Below are positions 35,081 through 47,825 of a stretch of DNA of 64,000 nt, piece after piece. The position numbers and the translations under genes are program-made. Positions within the stretch are counted from its first letter, which is position 1. Every line of letters starts with the position of its first letter. The stretch covers positions 4,099,501 to 4,163,500 of the forward strand of contig CP114489.1 of the NCBI GenBank assembly GCA_027186245.1. The letters are read 5' to 3'. The notes beneath the pieces are model-generated. The model did no database searches, had not been told where the DNA came from, and saw nothing but the letters and a program-made list of their open reading frames with translations. The DNA comes from Coriaria nepalensis. Lineage: Eukaryota > Streptophyta > Magnoliopsida > Cucurbitales > Coriariaceae.

Positions 35081-35541
35081 TGTTATGAGATTCAGGACCA
35101 TAATCTTGTTAGAACGTTATATTTCCGAATCAACTAATAATATATATATATATATATATTTTTTTTTTATTTAATTATTATAGTTTTAATATTACGGATT
35201 AGTTAAACAATGAAGAAGTGAAAATTTTGGCCCAAAAGAAAGAAAGAAAGAAATGAAGATAACATCTTTTGTGAGCCTTGTCTCGGGGCCCAAGACCAAT
35301 ATTTATTGTCAAGAATTACATTAGGCTCACTGGGCCTCTAACGGGCCCTCACTATGACCTATGAACTTCCTGCCATAAGTCTTCATCTTCCCGCCATATC
35401 AAAACCTTTTCTGTCCTCATTTTCTTCTGTTCTGGTTAAAAACTTGATTATCCCAAAAACTTACCAATGCCTATCTGATCGAGGAGTCGCTAATCGGTCA
35501 ACTAAGATGACCGAGAAGAGGTTGAGAATGGGAGAGAGTAT

Positions 35542-38500
35542 ATGGTGATTGATGGCCCTGAGCAGAGGCAGGGGGGTGTATTTGATGCTAATTATCTCAA
35601 AATTTATTACGGTAAACGTATCACCAACTTGGTTTTATATAATCTTCTTCTTTAGTTCCTGTATGTCCATGGATTCGTAATTTAGTACAAGAACGGATGT
35701 GATTATACTTGTAATGCTCTATATAGCTGAAACTCGTGCGTATCTGAATGATTTCTCCTACTTTATTTTCTGGAGCTCCAATATAGAACCAGTTTTTAAG
35801 GTAAAGATCTAATTGTTGTAGGGAAGTTCTTTCCACAAGCTGATGTATATAAATGGATGTCTTATGGAAATGGTGAGCGAAATGCCCAGAAACTGAAACT
35901 GCTTATACACAAATTGGAATTATGAAACTGTTGAGTTGGTGAATGAACTAATTTAGATTGGTTTCTTGTAGATGGAAAGCATCCAGCCTGTGATCAATCC
36001 TACTTTAGCCGAAGATAATTTTCTTTCACACTGCATAATGATATTTATCTGAGATTCCAATCTTTCAATAGTTTGTCTGAGATGGAAAGTTCCATCAGAG
36101 ACAAATGTCCTGTAAAAATAGATATTGGGCCTGTATACACTGTAGATGTAAGTGGTGTATGTTTCTTGTATGTTCTATCCCTTTTTTTTTTTTTTCTTCA
36201 TCCAGACTGATGAAATTCCTTTATGGTTTTTGCCTGAATCAATATGAAGTGTGAGTTGGAATATTTAATGTGTATGACTGTGTACTAATCTCTCACATGA
36301 TGCAGCCTTCAAAGAGGCACGCCTATGCCCAAAGTGGTGATAATGTTTTCACTCCAATGGAGAGAGAGCTAGTTTTTGATATAGTAAGCAAAAAAATTTA
36401 AGAAGCTGAAAGTTTTGTATTCTGAACGAAGACTTGATCGTACTGAATGCAATATTTGACAGATGTGAGTGACATCTCCTTCCCCATGAACAGGATATAA
36501 CCGATTATGATGATTTTAGATACTGCTGTTCCGGAGCTGATGTGTGCTTGGATTGCTGGCCACTAATGACTGCTGCTATCAAAGTGATTGATTCTGCCCT
36601 CAGAGGTAGTTTAACTACTTTTTACACAAGCTTAGCTAGGGTACTTTCTTTTCTGTTGTGGAAAATGTGGCTGTGAAAAAAAGTAATGGCAAAAGACTCC
36701 AGTGGAATCTAGTTGCATGATCTTATCACAACCTATTAATTGTGAGATATAAAGAAATCCTCATAAAAAGGAAATTCAGGTTGTTGTGTTTACAATTTTA
36801 TTAAAATCTGTCTCTCAGATGACTTTGGACTCAATCACATACCATGGGTATTTAGTGGTAGACGTGGTGTTCATTGTTGGGTTTGTGCTGGGAGAGCAAG
36901 AAGGTAAAGCAATTAAATTTGAAAGTTTATAATAATAAATTTTCAGTTCTGGAAATGTCTAAAACATAGTGCAATACTAATGCAGGTTGACTAATGAACA
37001 GAGGGCTGCCATTGCTGATTATTTCCGCTTATATCAGGTTTTGGACTGCTGTTTTAGAATAGTATTTACGTTTTCACAGATCTTTTGGTATGTGAAATTT
37101 AAAAGCTGTTGATTCCTACCCGTGCAGGGAAATGAAAACAGTCAGAAGAAGATTTCTCTATCTGGTCCTGTTCTTCACCCATTCCTTTCGTAAGTGCTAA
37201 CTGAGTGTTTGATCTTCTGATTTTGGATCTCATGTTTCCTCTTCTAAGCCATATTCTATTACTTCAGGCGATCATATACTGAAGTCCTAAGAGAATATTT
37301 CGAGATGAAATTGCTTTCAAGCCAAAAGATCTTTTCAACCGAAGAGAGATATGAGAAGATGTTAGATATGATTCCTGATGAGTGTATGTAATATGTACAT
37401 TTCTTGTCACACATACGAGAAGATAGAACTAGTACCGACCTTTTGTTTTTCCTTTTCCAGCCATTACATCTGAGCTGCGAGGAAGGTGGCAGGAAAATCG
37501 GGGATTGTCTATTTCAAAAGAAGGTATAAATTCTGTAAGATGGGAGCAGCTAAAACGTATGCTACAATCCACAAAACATAAGGTACAAAATACTCATCTT
37601 TTACCAGTGTATCTTTCAAAGTATGGAAAAGAGGAGATGAAGGTATAGAATGGAGGGAACTCTGGTTGATTTTCCCTGTCCTCTTCAAGATTGATCTCCA
37701 ATTTTTTCTTTCTGGAAATTGTCAAATGATGCCACTGTTAGTGAAAGTTCAGTTTTGTCCTTCCCTGTTGCCCTCTTTTCAGTCTCAGGGTATAAGCAGA
37801 TGTGTTAAAGAGCTTGCATTCTCATTTACTTACCCCAGGCTCAATATGGAGGTTAGTGTCCTCTCTCGTTTATCTTTTCATTTGTTTTGTCTATTAGATT
37901 TAGATTCGTTCTCCATTGCACCTTCCATTTGGAGTCAATCTATAAATTTCTTAACTCACTCTTCTGAAAGGACCTATCTATCTCTTTCAGGTTTCTAAAC
38001 ACATGAACCATCTATTAAAGGCTCCATTCTGTGTTCATCCAAAAACAGGTACAAACAGCTACAAAAGAAAAAATTTAATAAACACATGGACATTCAGTGT
38101 TCTATCATTGGATCCCAATAGGTGCTATGGTCTCTTTGTTGAATATTGCAGGTCAAGTATGGTTCCTATTGACCCTGAACATTGTGAGGAATTTGATCCA
38201 ACAGCTGTGCCAACCCTTTCTAAGGTAAATGTGTGATCCTTCTTCCCATCATCTTGCCTATCATGCTTTCTTCGAGGACATAGTGGTCTTACCTCTTTTT
38301 CAAGTACTAAATGGTCTGCCTTATTTTAACAGGTGGTAGTGTAATAGGCACACCCTATCTACCTAAAGTCTCGTTGCACTCACTCGTAGTTCATATATGC
38401 ATGCACATCGTAATGCTACCATATAGTGACTGCTATGCTATGTGTTGAAGTAATCTTGAATTTTGCTTGGTTTAAAATCATGTACTTGCAGCTTATAGAA

Positions 38501-39032
38501 GAACTTAATGTGGAGGATATGAGCACAGGTGATGATGATAGTGGTAAGTTCATTCAAAACCGGTGCTCTTAAAGACATTTTGTTATACGAATCATGCTCT
38601 CAACCTTTTTCCATGCATATACTCTTGCAAGTAGGGATATTATTCACTATTCATTTTCTAGCGTAATTTGTAAATATGTTTGCAGAACTGGATAGAATCT
38701 CAATTGGGAAATCAATCAGTTTTTCAGATCATCATTCTTGCAGCCTCTTTTGAAAACTTGCAAGGTATACATCTCATCCTGTTACTTGCCCATTTGACAT
38801 CACTACTGGGCTATGTTCATGTATACATACTCTCGTCTTATGTATAGGCAAAATCTCAGAATCTTTGAACAAGATTCTAGTTCAAATTGTGCCTAGTTAT
38901 AGTAAAACACTAAGATTCCTATAACATATCTGCCACATACGACTCAACTTTGATTCTATGATTCTGCAGGAGGAGATGGAAAGCTCATACAGCGCAAAAT
39001 TGCAGCAATCCCAGAATCCCTTGAGTTGGTAA
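35542..39032 (+). pseudogene. POLA3: DNA primase small subunit (POLA3/PRIM1), three coding lesions
   Basis: Sixteen exons: 35542-35611, 35822-35872, 35972-36147, 36306-36383, 36494-36605, 36819-36903, 36986-37037, 37128-37189, 37268-37383, 37461-37582, 37783-37851, 37991-38048, 38152-38224, 38492-38543, 38686-38764, 38970-39032. Together they are about 1318 nt, close to a full primase of about 440 aa. The protein makes RNA primers within the polymerase alpha complex. Visible features are DANYLKIYYGKFFPQAD, the catalytic pair in ELVFDIDITDYDD, the zinc motif CCSGADVCLDCW, the active-site block [12 protein letters not shown], and the ending LQQSQNPLSW. Lesions: TAA at 36016-36018 where family members have Glu (RR-E-FSF); one base lost near 38161 (before VPIDPEHCEEFDP); one T lost near 38720 (before RSSFLQPL). 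Splice sites all look intact. Either a young pseudogene or a sequence of poor quality. Confidence 0.85.
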
Positions 39033-39540
39033 TACGAACAAAACATCTCGATAACAAGTTCTTATTACTGTCATGTTTCTTTCATTTCCAATATTTATGG
39101 CACATATGTTTCCTTCTATGGAGAAAGAAAATGATTCTCTGTCCTGATGCTCCATATACTTCTCCGGAAACTTTACCGTGCTTTGTAACTATTATAGCTG
39201 CCAAGAGCATATTGGCAATCGCTGAGAAGCCGATAGGGATTCATCGTTCGATTATCTATAAATTCTCTCTTAAAAAGTCCCTTTTTCAAGAGTAATAAAA
39301 TATAGGCAGCGAAATAGTTGACAAATTCATTTGAAAATATATGGTTGATTGATCATGCGTATAGTCAAAAAGATGAATGAAATTCTGGTAGTTTCTCATG
39401 TAAGGACGAAATGAAAAAAGGACCACCTCATGGCGTTATCAGGATCATCAACATCAACAACATGCATAGAGGATAAGGCTCAGGCCTGTAACAAAGTGGT
39501 TTATTGTCATTTATGTATCCTTCTAACAAAGAGTATTAGG
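39033..39540. other. 3' flank of the primase gene
   Basis: No coding segment or repeat recognised up to the inverted-repeat element. Confidence 0.4.
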
Positions 39541-39541
39541 A

Positions 39542-40186
39542 GTCGTTTGGTTTTTTAGAAATTGTGAGAATAGGAATAGGTGTTAGTCGATTTAATTTTC
39601 ATTTCATCGGTTGGTTTTTCTAGAATTCATTTTGAAGAATCAATTTCATTTTTCAAAATAGTAAAAATAGGGAATAGTGATTGATAAGAGAAGAGTAGGA
39701 AGTGGGTGAGAATTGACAAAATCTGACTAATGCATTTCTGCTCATTTCTTACAAAAAATTTCCAACTTTATCCGACCAATTCGATTGAAAAAGTTTCAGT
39801 CGGCTTTTGGATCGAATGATCAGATTTTGTTTTTTTTTTTTCCTTTTTTCTTAAATCCGGTCCAATCCGATCAAAAAATGAATTTGGGTGGTGGTCCGAT
39901 TTAATTGCAACCCCAAAGTCCCATAATAATGTGATCGGATGATCCGATTGAATTTGTTATGTATTTTTTAAATCCGACCAATTCAGGTCAGATTATATTA
40001 AAAATGCTCATCCCTAATAAGGTCTCCCTTTTACTACCAAATAGTGGAATGGTTGAAAATAAGGAATGAAATAGGTCATTCTTTGATACAACCAAACGAT
40101 GGAATGAAAATACTCATTCTCACTAGTTTCTTAAAATTCTGATTCTTCATCATTCTCATTTCCACTCTTTTAGGAAACCAAACGAC
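39542..40186. mobile_element. MITE-like element with GTCGTTTGGTTT terminal inverted repeats
   Basis: GTCGTTTGGTTT at 39542-39553 is mirrored by AAACCAAACGAC at 40175-40186. The inner flanks are also related by inversion (GAATGAGAATG-like words). The element is 645 bp and has no coding capacity. Related terminal words (TTTGGTT) are common in plant MITEs. A target-site duplication is not obvious. Confidence 0.7.
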
Positions 40187-40189
40187 CAT

Positions 40190-41274
40190 TTAGTGTATGT
40201 TAGCATGGAAATCCATCCGAGTTAAAGGATATCACTATTGACAGTATGTTTTAAGATTAGATTATCTGTACTTACAAACAAAATAAGAAGTGGTCGAGGT
40301 TATGATTGACTAATCCCTTCCGACAATCAAGTTAATTAGAAAACTTAAGGATATATTTATGGGGAGAATTTAAGTGTAAAATATGAAGTATCTTATTCTT
40401 CAAGCATTTTTTAGTTTATATATTTTTGATATGAGTATAAAATTTTAGATACCTCGACATGTGTCGTCTTTTTATTGCTCACCGTCTTTATTATTCTACT
40501 TTTTCTCTAAGAGTATATTTATCCATTTATTCTTCAGTTGTGCCTCTCAAGCTTTGCCTTAGATCGAGGAAACATACGAAGGCTCTGGTTAGCCTTAACG
40601 TCAACCCGGATAAGGTCCAACCTGCTTAATGTAAACATATACATGTTGAGAACCTCAGTACCTGCTCAGCTTCAGTAGCCTGACCTAACAAGCTAAAGAT
40701 ACTCTGTCTGAGATTGATCTTGTCTCTACGTCGGCCACCTATCTGACTCCCAGTTTTTAACTGAGAGTGGCTAGAATCATGGCAGTTGTATTCATTATCT
40801 TAGTATGTCTATTTCAACTGTCTTCTCGTCTGTAGTTCAAGCTACACGAAGTTCATACGTCTTGAAAGAATGAAACGATGTTTTGATCTTATCCTGTTGG
40901 ATAATGATGTGTTCTTGTGCATGGCTACGATACTGGTTTTCTAAAATCCACTCCATAATCCTTCGGAAGTGAAAAAAAAAATTAATATAAAATTTAAATA
41001 AAATAAAGGAAAGTAGACGATTCAAAATATATTATTACTCAACAATATTAATCGATTATTAATAACCTCATCCCTAAAGCTTTGATGTTAAAAACTGGCA
41101 AAATATTTATTAAAAAAAAAAAAAAAAACCAGTGAAAAATACAGCAGGAACACCATTTACACTTCAGGACATTTCTCGAGACTATCTAAAAACTTTTTTC
41201 CGACGAGTTCTTAACGATTTCTCAGATCGACGTGAAAAAAAATACCATTGCAAACAGACAGACCCACTTCTTGT
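40190..41274. other. Intergenic, no gene seen
   Basis: AT-rich DNA with an A run near 41110-41128. It precedes the 3' end of the ERF gene. No coding segment recognised. Confidence 0.45.
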
Positions 41275-42318
41275 CTAATTTGCAAGAACTTCCCAAATCA
41301 ATTCAGGGTCAAAAGAAGGCATCTTAGCCAAGGAATACCCTTCGAATTCTGAACAATCTTCTTTCCAAATCGAACATTCTGTCGTCGAAACAGAGGACGA
41401 AGAATTCTCTCCGGTCCAGAACCCCGTATCAGAAATCAGTTCGCTACTCAAATCGCCGCTAACCAAACTAGAATCCATCTTTTTCATTTCGTCCACTCTC
41501 TCCACCCCTCTCCCTCCTCCATTGCTACTACTCTCGCCACCTCCACTCTTATTAACAGTGCTTTTCTTAGCTCTCTCCCTCTTCAACTTCTGGCAAATCG
41601 CTTGAATCTTCGCATCAACAGAACTCTTCAAAGAATTCAACCTCGTCCAGTCTCCAAACCCTAACTTTCTCGGATCCTTTAGGTTAGGGAAATTCAAACG
41701 CGCGTATTCGCCTCTGAGCTTATAAGCAGCGCGATCGTAAGCATAAGCTGCTGCTTCTGCCGTTTCATACGTACCCAACCATACTCTCATTCTGTTCTGA
41801 GGTAGTCTAATTTCAGCCACCCATTTTCCCCAATGCCTCTGCCTTACTCCTCTGTAGAGCTTCTTCTTGGTAGGAGATATGTAAGTTCTTGCGTATTCGT
41901 AAGTATGGAGGGAGTTAAACGCTGGGTTTTTCTGTTTGCTGCTTTGGCAGAATTTCTGGACCAGATCTCTCTGGTGGAGGTAGACAGAGGAGCCGAGCGG
42001 CTCGAAAACCGGGGTTGGGGTTGGGGTTGGTTCTGGGCAGTGGGAGAAGATTGAATCCAGAGTGTTTGTTTTCTGGGTTAGTAAGAGGTTTGAGAGTGAT
42101 GAACGGATATCTGATCCGTCAGGGAATCCGTTTTGGATTTTGTTTTCTTGCATTCTGTCAATTTCCATCTGTTTGGGAGATTTCGCAGTTTCGTTTTTCC
42201 CGGAAAATTGTGAAACAGAACAAGAAAACAGGCACCGATAAAAGCGGCTCCTTTTTCCCCTCTTAGTAAACAATAAGGGCTTAGAAATGAGTAGGGAAGT
42301 GAGAATATAGAAAAGCAA
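41275..42318 (-). CDS. AP2/ERF transcription factor, ERF061-like (DREB A-6 group)
   Basis: Intronless gene on the minus strand. The AP2 domain is at about residues 154-211 of the 347-aa reading ([46 protein letters not shown]). It is followed by the clade-specific block [20 protein letters not shown] and [14 protein letters not shown], and an acidic C-terminus ending [11 protein letters not shown]. This matches ERF061/ERF062-type proteins. Two starts are possible. Family members usually begin at a MEIDRM-like sequence (ATG at 42168, 297 aa). An in-frame ATG at 42318 is the first AUG after the likely TATA box and adds 50 residues with a hydrophobic beginning ([17 protein letters not shown]). 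In Arabidopsis ERF061 neighbours GH9C2 and LACS3, as here. Confidence 0.92.
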   Translation of the reverse strand: MLFYILTSLLISKPLLFTKRGKRSRFYRCLFSCSVSQFSGKNETAKSPKQMEIDRMQENKIQNGFPDGSDIRSSLSNLLLTQKTNTLDSIFSHCPEPTPTPTPVFEPLGSSVYLHQRDLVQKFCQSSKQKNPAFNSLHTYEYARTYISPTKKKLYRGVRQRHWGKWVAEIRLPQNRMRVWLGTYETAEAAAYAYDRAAYKLRGEYARLNFPNLKDPRKLGFGDWTRLNSLKSSVDAKIQAICQKLKRERAKKSTVNKSGGGESSSNGGGRGVERVDEMKKMDSSLVSGDLSSELISDTGFWTGENSSSSVSTTECSIWKEDCSEFEGYSLAKMPSFDPELIWEVLAN

Positions 42319-42469
42319 AGATGTGAGGAGGAAGAAGATGGGAATTTAAGGAGGAGGAGGAGAAGGTGAAAGCTTTGTTCTTTGGAAGAGCAGGTCTTAA
42401 AAACTCAAATGGCTTATAGTAGTAGTATAGCCTGATGATAATCCGAAGTTGAAAATCAGCTTTGTGGTG

Positions 42470-42477
42470 TATTTATA
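42470..42477 (-). promoter_or_regulatory. Candidate TATA box of the ERF061-like gene
   Basis: TATAAATA on the minus strand about 152 bp upstream of the ATG at 42318 and about 300 bp upstream of the ATG at 42168. No other ATG was seen between it and 42318. Confidence 0.6.
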
Positions 42478-42951
42478 GCCGTCGAGTAAAACCAGTTTCC
42501 ATCATATTTTTACCTCCCCGGTCTCTCTTTTTGTTGACTTTTTAGTTAGTTGTAAAATGGCTTCTATATTATTAAATAAATAAAATACATTTTATTGCTA
42601 AAAATAAATAATTAATTCCACAGTGCAGCTGCTACGCTTTAAAAAGCTACTTTTCGAATTTATTGCTAAAAAGAGAAGAAGGAAGAAAAAGACAACACCG
42701 TCATAACTTGTTCATTGCCACGCGTCTCATTTTCCTCCTGTTCTTCTCGTCCGAATATTCCTACCTTCTTTGACCAATTATTAAGCACTCTTAATCAAGT
42801 TGGCTTGCAAGCTAATCAACTGCTTACTTCCTCTTTGAATCATTCAACCAAGAGAATTCAACCTCCAACCCGATTCCGATTCGATAAAAAGAAAGTGATA
42901 AGCAATGATTAGAGATTAAGATTACCGAGTTCACACTAATTTGTAATTAGT

Positions 42952-42968
42952 GGGGGGGGGGGGGGGGG
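42952..42968 (+). repeat. Poly(G) tract, 17 bases
   Basis: Uninterrupted run of 17 G in an AT-rich intergenic region. Such runs are rare in plant DNA, can form G-quadruplexes, and are hard to sequence. Confidence 0.9.
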
Positions 42969-43813
42969 TGTAGTAATAATGCTTTTCAAACGAGGAAAGT
43001 GAGCCATCTTTTCAGCTAAACGAGTAGGATCCACGTCCAGTATGGTGCATTAAATACGTAAAGGTGTAAGCATTGGTAAATGTTGATGGGGTTGTCTTTT
43101 CCTAGCTTTTGTTTTAACTCCACAATGAACAATTCCTCTTCTAATCTATCCGTCCTTACGATCCTAGCCCTTCATTTGGGTCTTTATTCCTAATATGAAA
43201 AACTCTTATGAGATATTTTTATAGCATTTCTCTATTTATTTATTTATTATTATTAATTTCCATAAGAATATTTTTCGTATAATAATTTGTTAAATCACAT
43301 TATCTCACAAAACAACACGTCAAAGAGACATGGACCTTTTTTTTTCTTGGTAAGGTTGACGTTATAGTAAGCTGATAACTGGGGTACACAGGAGCCAGCT
43401 GGTTTGAGACGTACGTATACCATTAATTCATGTAATAAAAGAGATTAAATAAAGAAACGAAAAGGTGTCTCTTGGCGCTACGCGGAAAACTACTGATTAC
43501 TGTAACATTTTCGTCACCAAAAAAGATATATATACTGCTAAAACAGTTTGTTCTCATATTTATCCTGCGATCTCGTGCGCCGACTATCCATGTGGGCCTG
43601 CCACACGATCGCGACACATCATACCCAACTCGTTTCACACCTCTCGATATGTAAACGATATTTTCGTATTCATAATTTTATAGATCCCGACAAAGCTTGA
43701 CCGTTTGTTTAAAAGCTCGCGAATATGTTACCGTGCAGCTTATCTTCGGCATCACGATGATGTCATGGTGAAGTGGGAAGTTTTAAGCCTAACGAGGCAA
43801 CCATTCACGTGGT

Positions 43814-43840
43814 CTGGGCTGGGCTGGGCTGGGCTGGGCC
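43814..43840 (+). repeat. (GGGCT)n minisatellite
   Basis: About five tandem CTGGG/GGGCT units ending in GGGCCCATC. A diverged cousin lies at about 63200-63230. G-rich on the plus strand, with quadruplex potential. Confidence 0.85.
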
Positions 43841-46821
43841 CATCATATGATCTGTTATTTGAAAGGTAGGTAAATTGGTCACAAGCTCCTGATCACAAAC
43901 ATGGTCCCCGCACTGGCAAAAACCAAAGCTAAAAGAAGCAATCGTACCATTGCCCATTGGTTAACACGTGTAATGTCTCGTAAGGAGGGGCAACGTTTTG
44001 ATCTAGCCCCTTTTTTTGTTTCTAGCCTAGAACCTTTGATCTAATTCGGTCCCAAACTCAATAGTCAAAGTTGGGCCCCACTCCTCTCAACCTTGTCTTG
44101 AAACCAAAAACAGTGATCAGGACCATTAGTCACCGTAATTTGCAAATGGGCTGTATGAGAGTGAGACCCTTGGTTTGACGAATTCGTATACCAATTTTGC
44201 AAATCTTTTTTTTGTCAATCAGGTCGGTTTGACCAGGTCCTAATGGAAAGACTTTTGTTATTTTGATTTGCAAACTGATAAGAGCCCTCGAAGGAAAGTT
44301 GACTTTTGGCGATGGATCATAAACATTATCATAGCCGACGTGCAACACCGACGACACGTGGATGGTCACGAAGATACTTTGTTTCTCTCTTTTTCGTGAT
44401 CAAGCATTTTTTTGCTGTTCCTTTTTTTTTGTCAAAGTTCATGTGGTTTGTTTGACAAACTTGGGCTCTAGCCTCTATTCCTCTTATTATTATGGGTTCT
44501 TATTCTAATGGCCTAATGGGCTTAGATGAAAGTAAATAGTACTCTGGTAGGAAGGAAAGAGAAGCTTGCTATGGGAGGGAAATGGGACTTTAATGATTGT
44601 ACTGCTAAAGCCCATTTTTGATACATATGGGCTATTGCTTTTCTACTCCCTCGACGGAACCATTACAAATCTCTTACAAGAGAAGCCCAGTTGTTGGGCT
44701 TGTAAGGGAAATTTGTTTCATTCGGGCCTGGATTTTATCATGACGTAGGATTCAAAAACCACGCTGCCCAATGCCGCTACGGCCCATCTCTACCTGGAGA
44801 AAGAATCTCATTGTAGAAATAACAACATATGATAAATATACATTCATATATCTATACATATCATATAATATCTAAATGTAAATAATTGTCAATAATTTGT
44901 ATATTCAAATCAAGTATCCCCTTCAACTGCATCTTCTATCCGTCGCAAAAAATCAACATACGTTCACTTTATTATATCTTCATCATCCAACATAATCATA
45001 TCCATAATGCATTAAGTATTTATCTAACACAAATTCATAATTTGATCTGAACGCATTTTTAAATAAATAAAATAATTAAATTTGAGAAAGATAAACAAAA
45101 ATGAAAAAAAAAAATATTTTAAAAAATAAATATGAAACACAAAACAAGAACCGTTCATTCAGTTATTTTTGGGGGGGGTTTTTTTTTTCTCTTAAAATTA
45201 AAATTAAATTTAGCCTAAAAAACTCTTTGATGAGAAATCAATAGCGACGGTGCACGTGCAGTGAAGGAGATGTTCGGGAGCATCACGTGGTGGTCCCATG
45301 AGATGTTTTGTCAGAGCGCACGAGCACGCACATGTGCTAAGATTTTTGCAATCCTCATCGAATCAAGTCAAGTGTCCCTAGTGTCGGCGGTCGCCGGAAT
45401 TATCGTTGAAAGAAGAAGGGCCCAATTTCGTTACGAAATTTACGGAGGTTAACGGACGGCTGGGATTCTCTGTAGCCAAAATTTCTTATCCTATTCCCGG
45501 CTTTATCTCCGTTCATTCTCATATGAGTACAAGACCCATTACTTTTTCTCTACCTGCTGCCTACCGGATTAGATACGACGATATTCCTTCATCTTTCGTT
45601 CTTTTCCAAAAGTATTTGAAGTTTGTGTTGCAATAACGCTAATTAAATATGAAGAAACTTCATCCACTCATGCCTCATCTAATAGCTTTAATGTCTTTTC
45701 AAAAGAAAATACAAAAAGTGGGACTCTCTCATTACTCGTACGTAGCATGTCTGATTTGCTGGGTCGATATGAATTTGTCCTTGATTTGCGCTCACTGCAT
45801 GTAATTAGAGTCTCGTAATCTCATTTCAAGTAGTAGGAGTAAATGTTAGTTTCGTATATCATATTATTATATTATATGATAATCATAATTATGATCCGGT
45901 AAATATGATCTTTGATAGAATTAATCTTTGGCAATCAAGATTAATTTAGATTCTAGGCAAATTATATGATGCATGGGTATACATATATATATATATATAT
46001 ATATTGTATATAAGAAGCTCATCGAATTTGTAACTCAATTCTTTCTGATTCTTCACATTTTGTAATCTCGATTATGTAAAACGAGTTTATTGTTCTGATT
46101 AGGGAATGACCCCTGTGCATATATCATAGAAGTAAGAAATTCAATGTTCAAAACAAAATCAATAAGAAATTTGAATAGCATTTTTGTTTCCTCATTTTCT
46201 CAATTAGGTATCAATTGATATTGTTTACAGCCTTTATGCAAAGTTGTTACTTTCCCACCTAAACATATACCCAATCCCAATCCCAATCCCAATGCAATAT
46301 TATTTTGGTCAACCCTTGAAACTTGAAAGGAGTTGTGGAGAGAGCAATATGGAAAAGAAATTTGAATCTCCTGTAATGTGAATGCCACTCGAGTTTCAAA
46401 AGAAGTATAGCCCTAAACCCATTAAAAAGCTAAAGGACATGATTCCATTTGCTTCTATACTTTTTAGTTGGGATCTAAACAATTACAAGCAAGGAGGACT
46501 TTAGGTGTAAAAGCAACAAAAACTTGCACTTTTCCTTTTGTTTTTCCTAGCCCTTAATGGCCAGCGGGGCCAGTAAATATATGTACCCCAATTAGAGCTG
46601 AAGCCGTAGCCGTGACAAAACCGGCGCCGGCCGGTCAATCCGGAAACTTGTCCCTTTAACCAGCTTGACGTGTCAGTAGTGCTTAGTGCTCAGTTTAATT
46701 ACTTAAAAAAAAAAATAAAAAAATGTGTAATCACTTTTTCCGGCGGAGTCCGTTGATTGCGGTTGGAAATAAAGAACTCCGACATCTTCTTTTGTCATCT
46801 TCCTCCCTCCCTCCTTTTTAT

Positions 46822-46852
<31 letters not shown>

Positions 46853-47825
46853 ATTATTACTAATTTTTCATCAGAAATTCGACGACATTTATGAATCAAA
46901 ATGACCCAGAAACTCCTCATTAATTACAAGTCAGTCTTTTGAATTTTGCACCGGAATCTGTCGGTGGGCTATTATTATTATTCCCTTATGAATTTCATAA
47001 AAGTTTAGTAAATGGGAGTGAGTGCCGATTGTCGGGCTATCGGGTCATAGAATCGTCGGGTTTCAGGTTCAGATTAATACGATTCTTCAATCATACTTTA
47101 AAAAATGTGATTAAGACTTAAGAAGTATATTTTGCTGAGTAATTAATTCATGTAATATATAAATGATTAAAAATAGTTTGCTTTATTTTGTTCTATATAT
47201 GTATGAACCATCTTCACATGGCTATGTTGTGTATTACTTATTATCATCATGGCGGGCGGTTGTTAATACTTAATAGGGGTAGTTTAGTAAATTCGGAAGA
47301 TCCAAATCATGATCATTGATCAATTCCTGATTCATATGTTATGTAAAATAGCTTAATAAGTTTTTTACTTCATTACAAGTGAAATCAAGATCCTTGATTT
47401 CTATATGTTATGTAATTTTTTATTCGTCCTACTAATCCTCGTCTTTGACCTCATTTATCTTTAGAAAAACAAAAAAAAAAAAAAAAAATCGAAATTTCCG
47501 TTAAATCTACACCGACGATGCAAGTAAAAGACCGAGGCAAACCCACATGACTCAGTTCATACCTCAACACTTTTTCCAGCCTTCAAAAAGAGAGAGAGAA
47601 AAAAAATCAAAATAATGTCCCAAATTTATTTATTTTAAATCCTTCCCATTTTGACACTTGTTGGGGTCCATCCCTTCTTCCTAGCTAACTATTTAGTACC
47701 TTCACGTCCCTCCCATTCTTTCACTCCCTCTCCCCTTCTTTGCTTCTCTCTCCCCTCTTTATCCCTTTTGTCCCCATTTAGCCTTAGCTCTAACACCAAT
47801 ATTCAAGCTAACCATTTCAAGAAAA

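Larger units (their letters stand above)
42480..47825. other. Long intergenic region between the ERF and endoglucanase genes
   Basis: Over 5 kb without a recognisable exon. It holds the poly(G) and GGGCT tracts listed separately, (AT)n tracts (about 45981-46004 and 46825-46846), and a TCCCAA hexamer repeat (about 46271-46295). Scattered CACGTG cores (for example near 43808, 44355 and 45285) may belong to either flanking promoter. The open frame near 45261-45636 has no family features, and I do not call it. Confidence 0.5.

Noticed and set aside
45261..45636. Open frames of 63 and 76 aa between the ERF and endoglucanase genes
   Set aside because: No signal peptide, motif or splice structure; length expected by chance.
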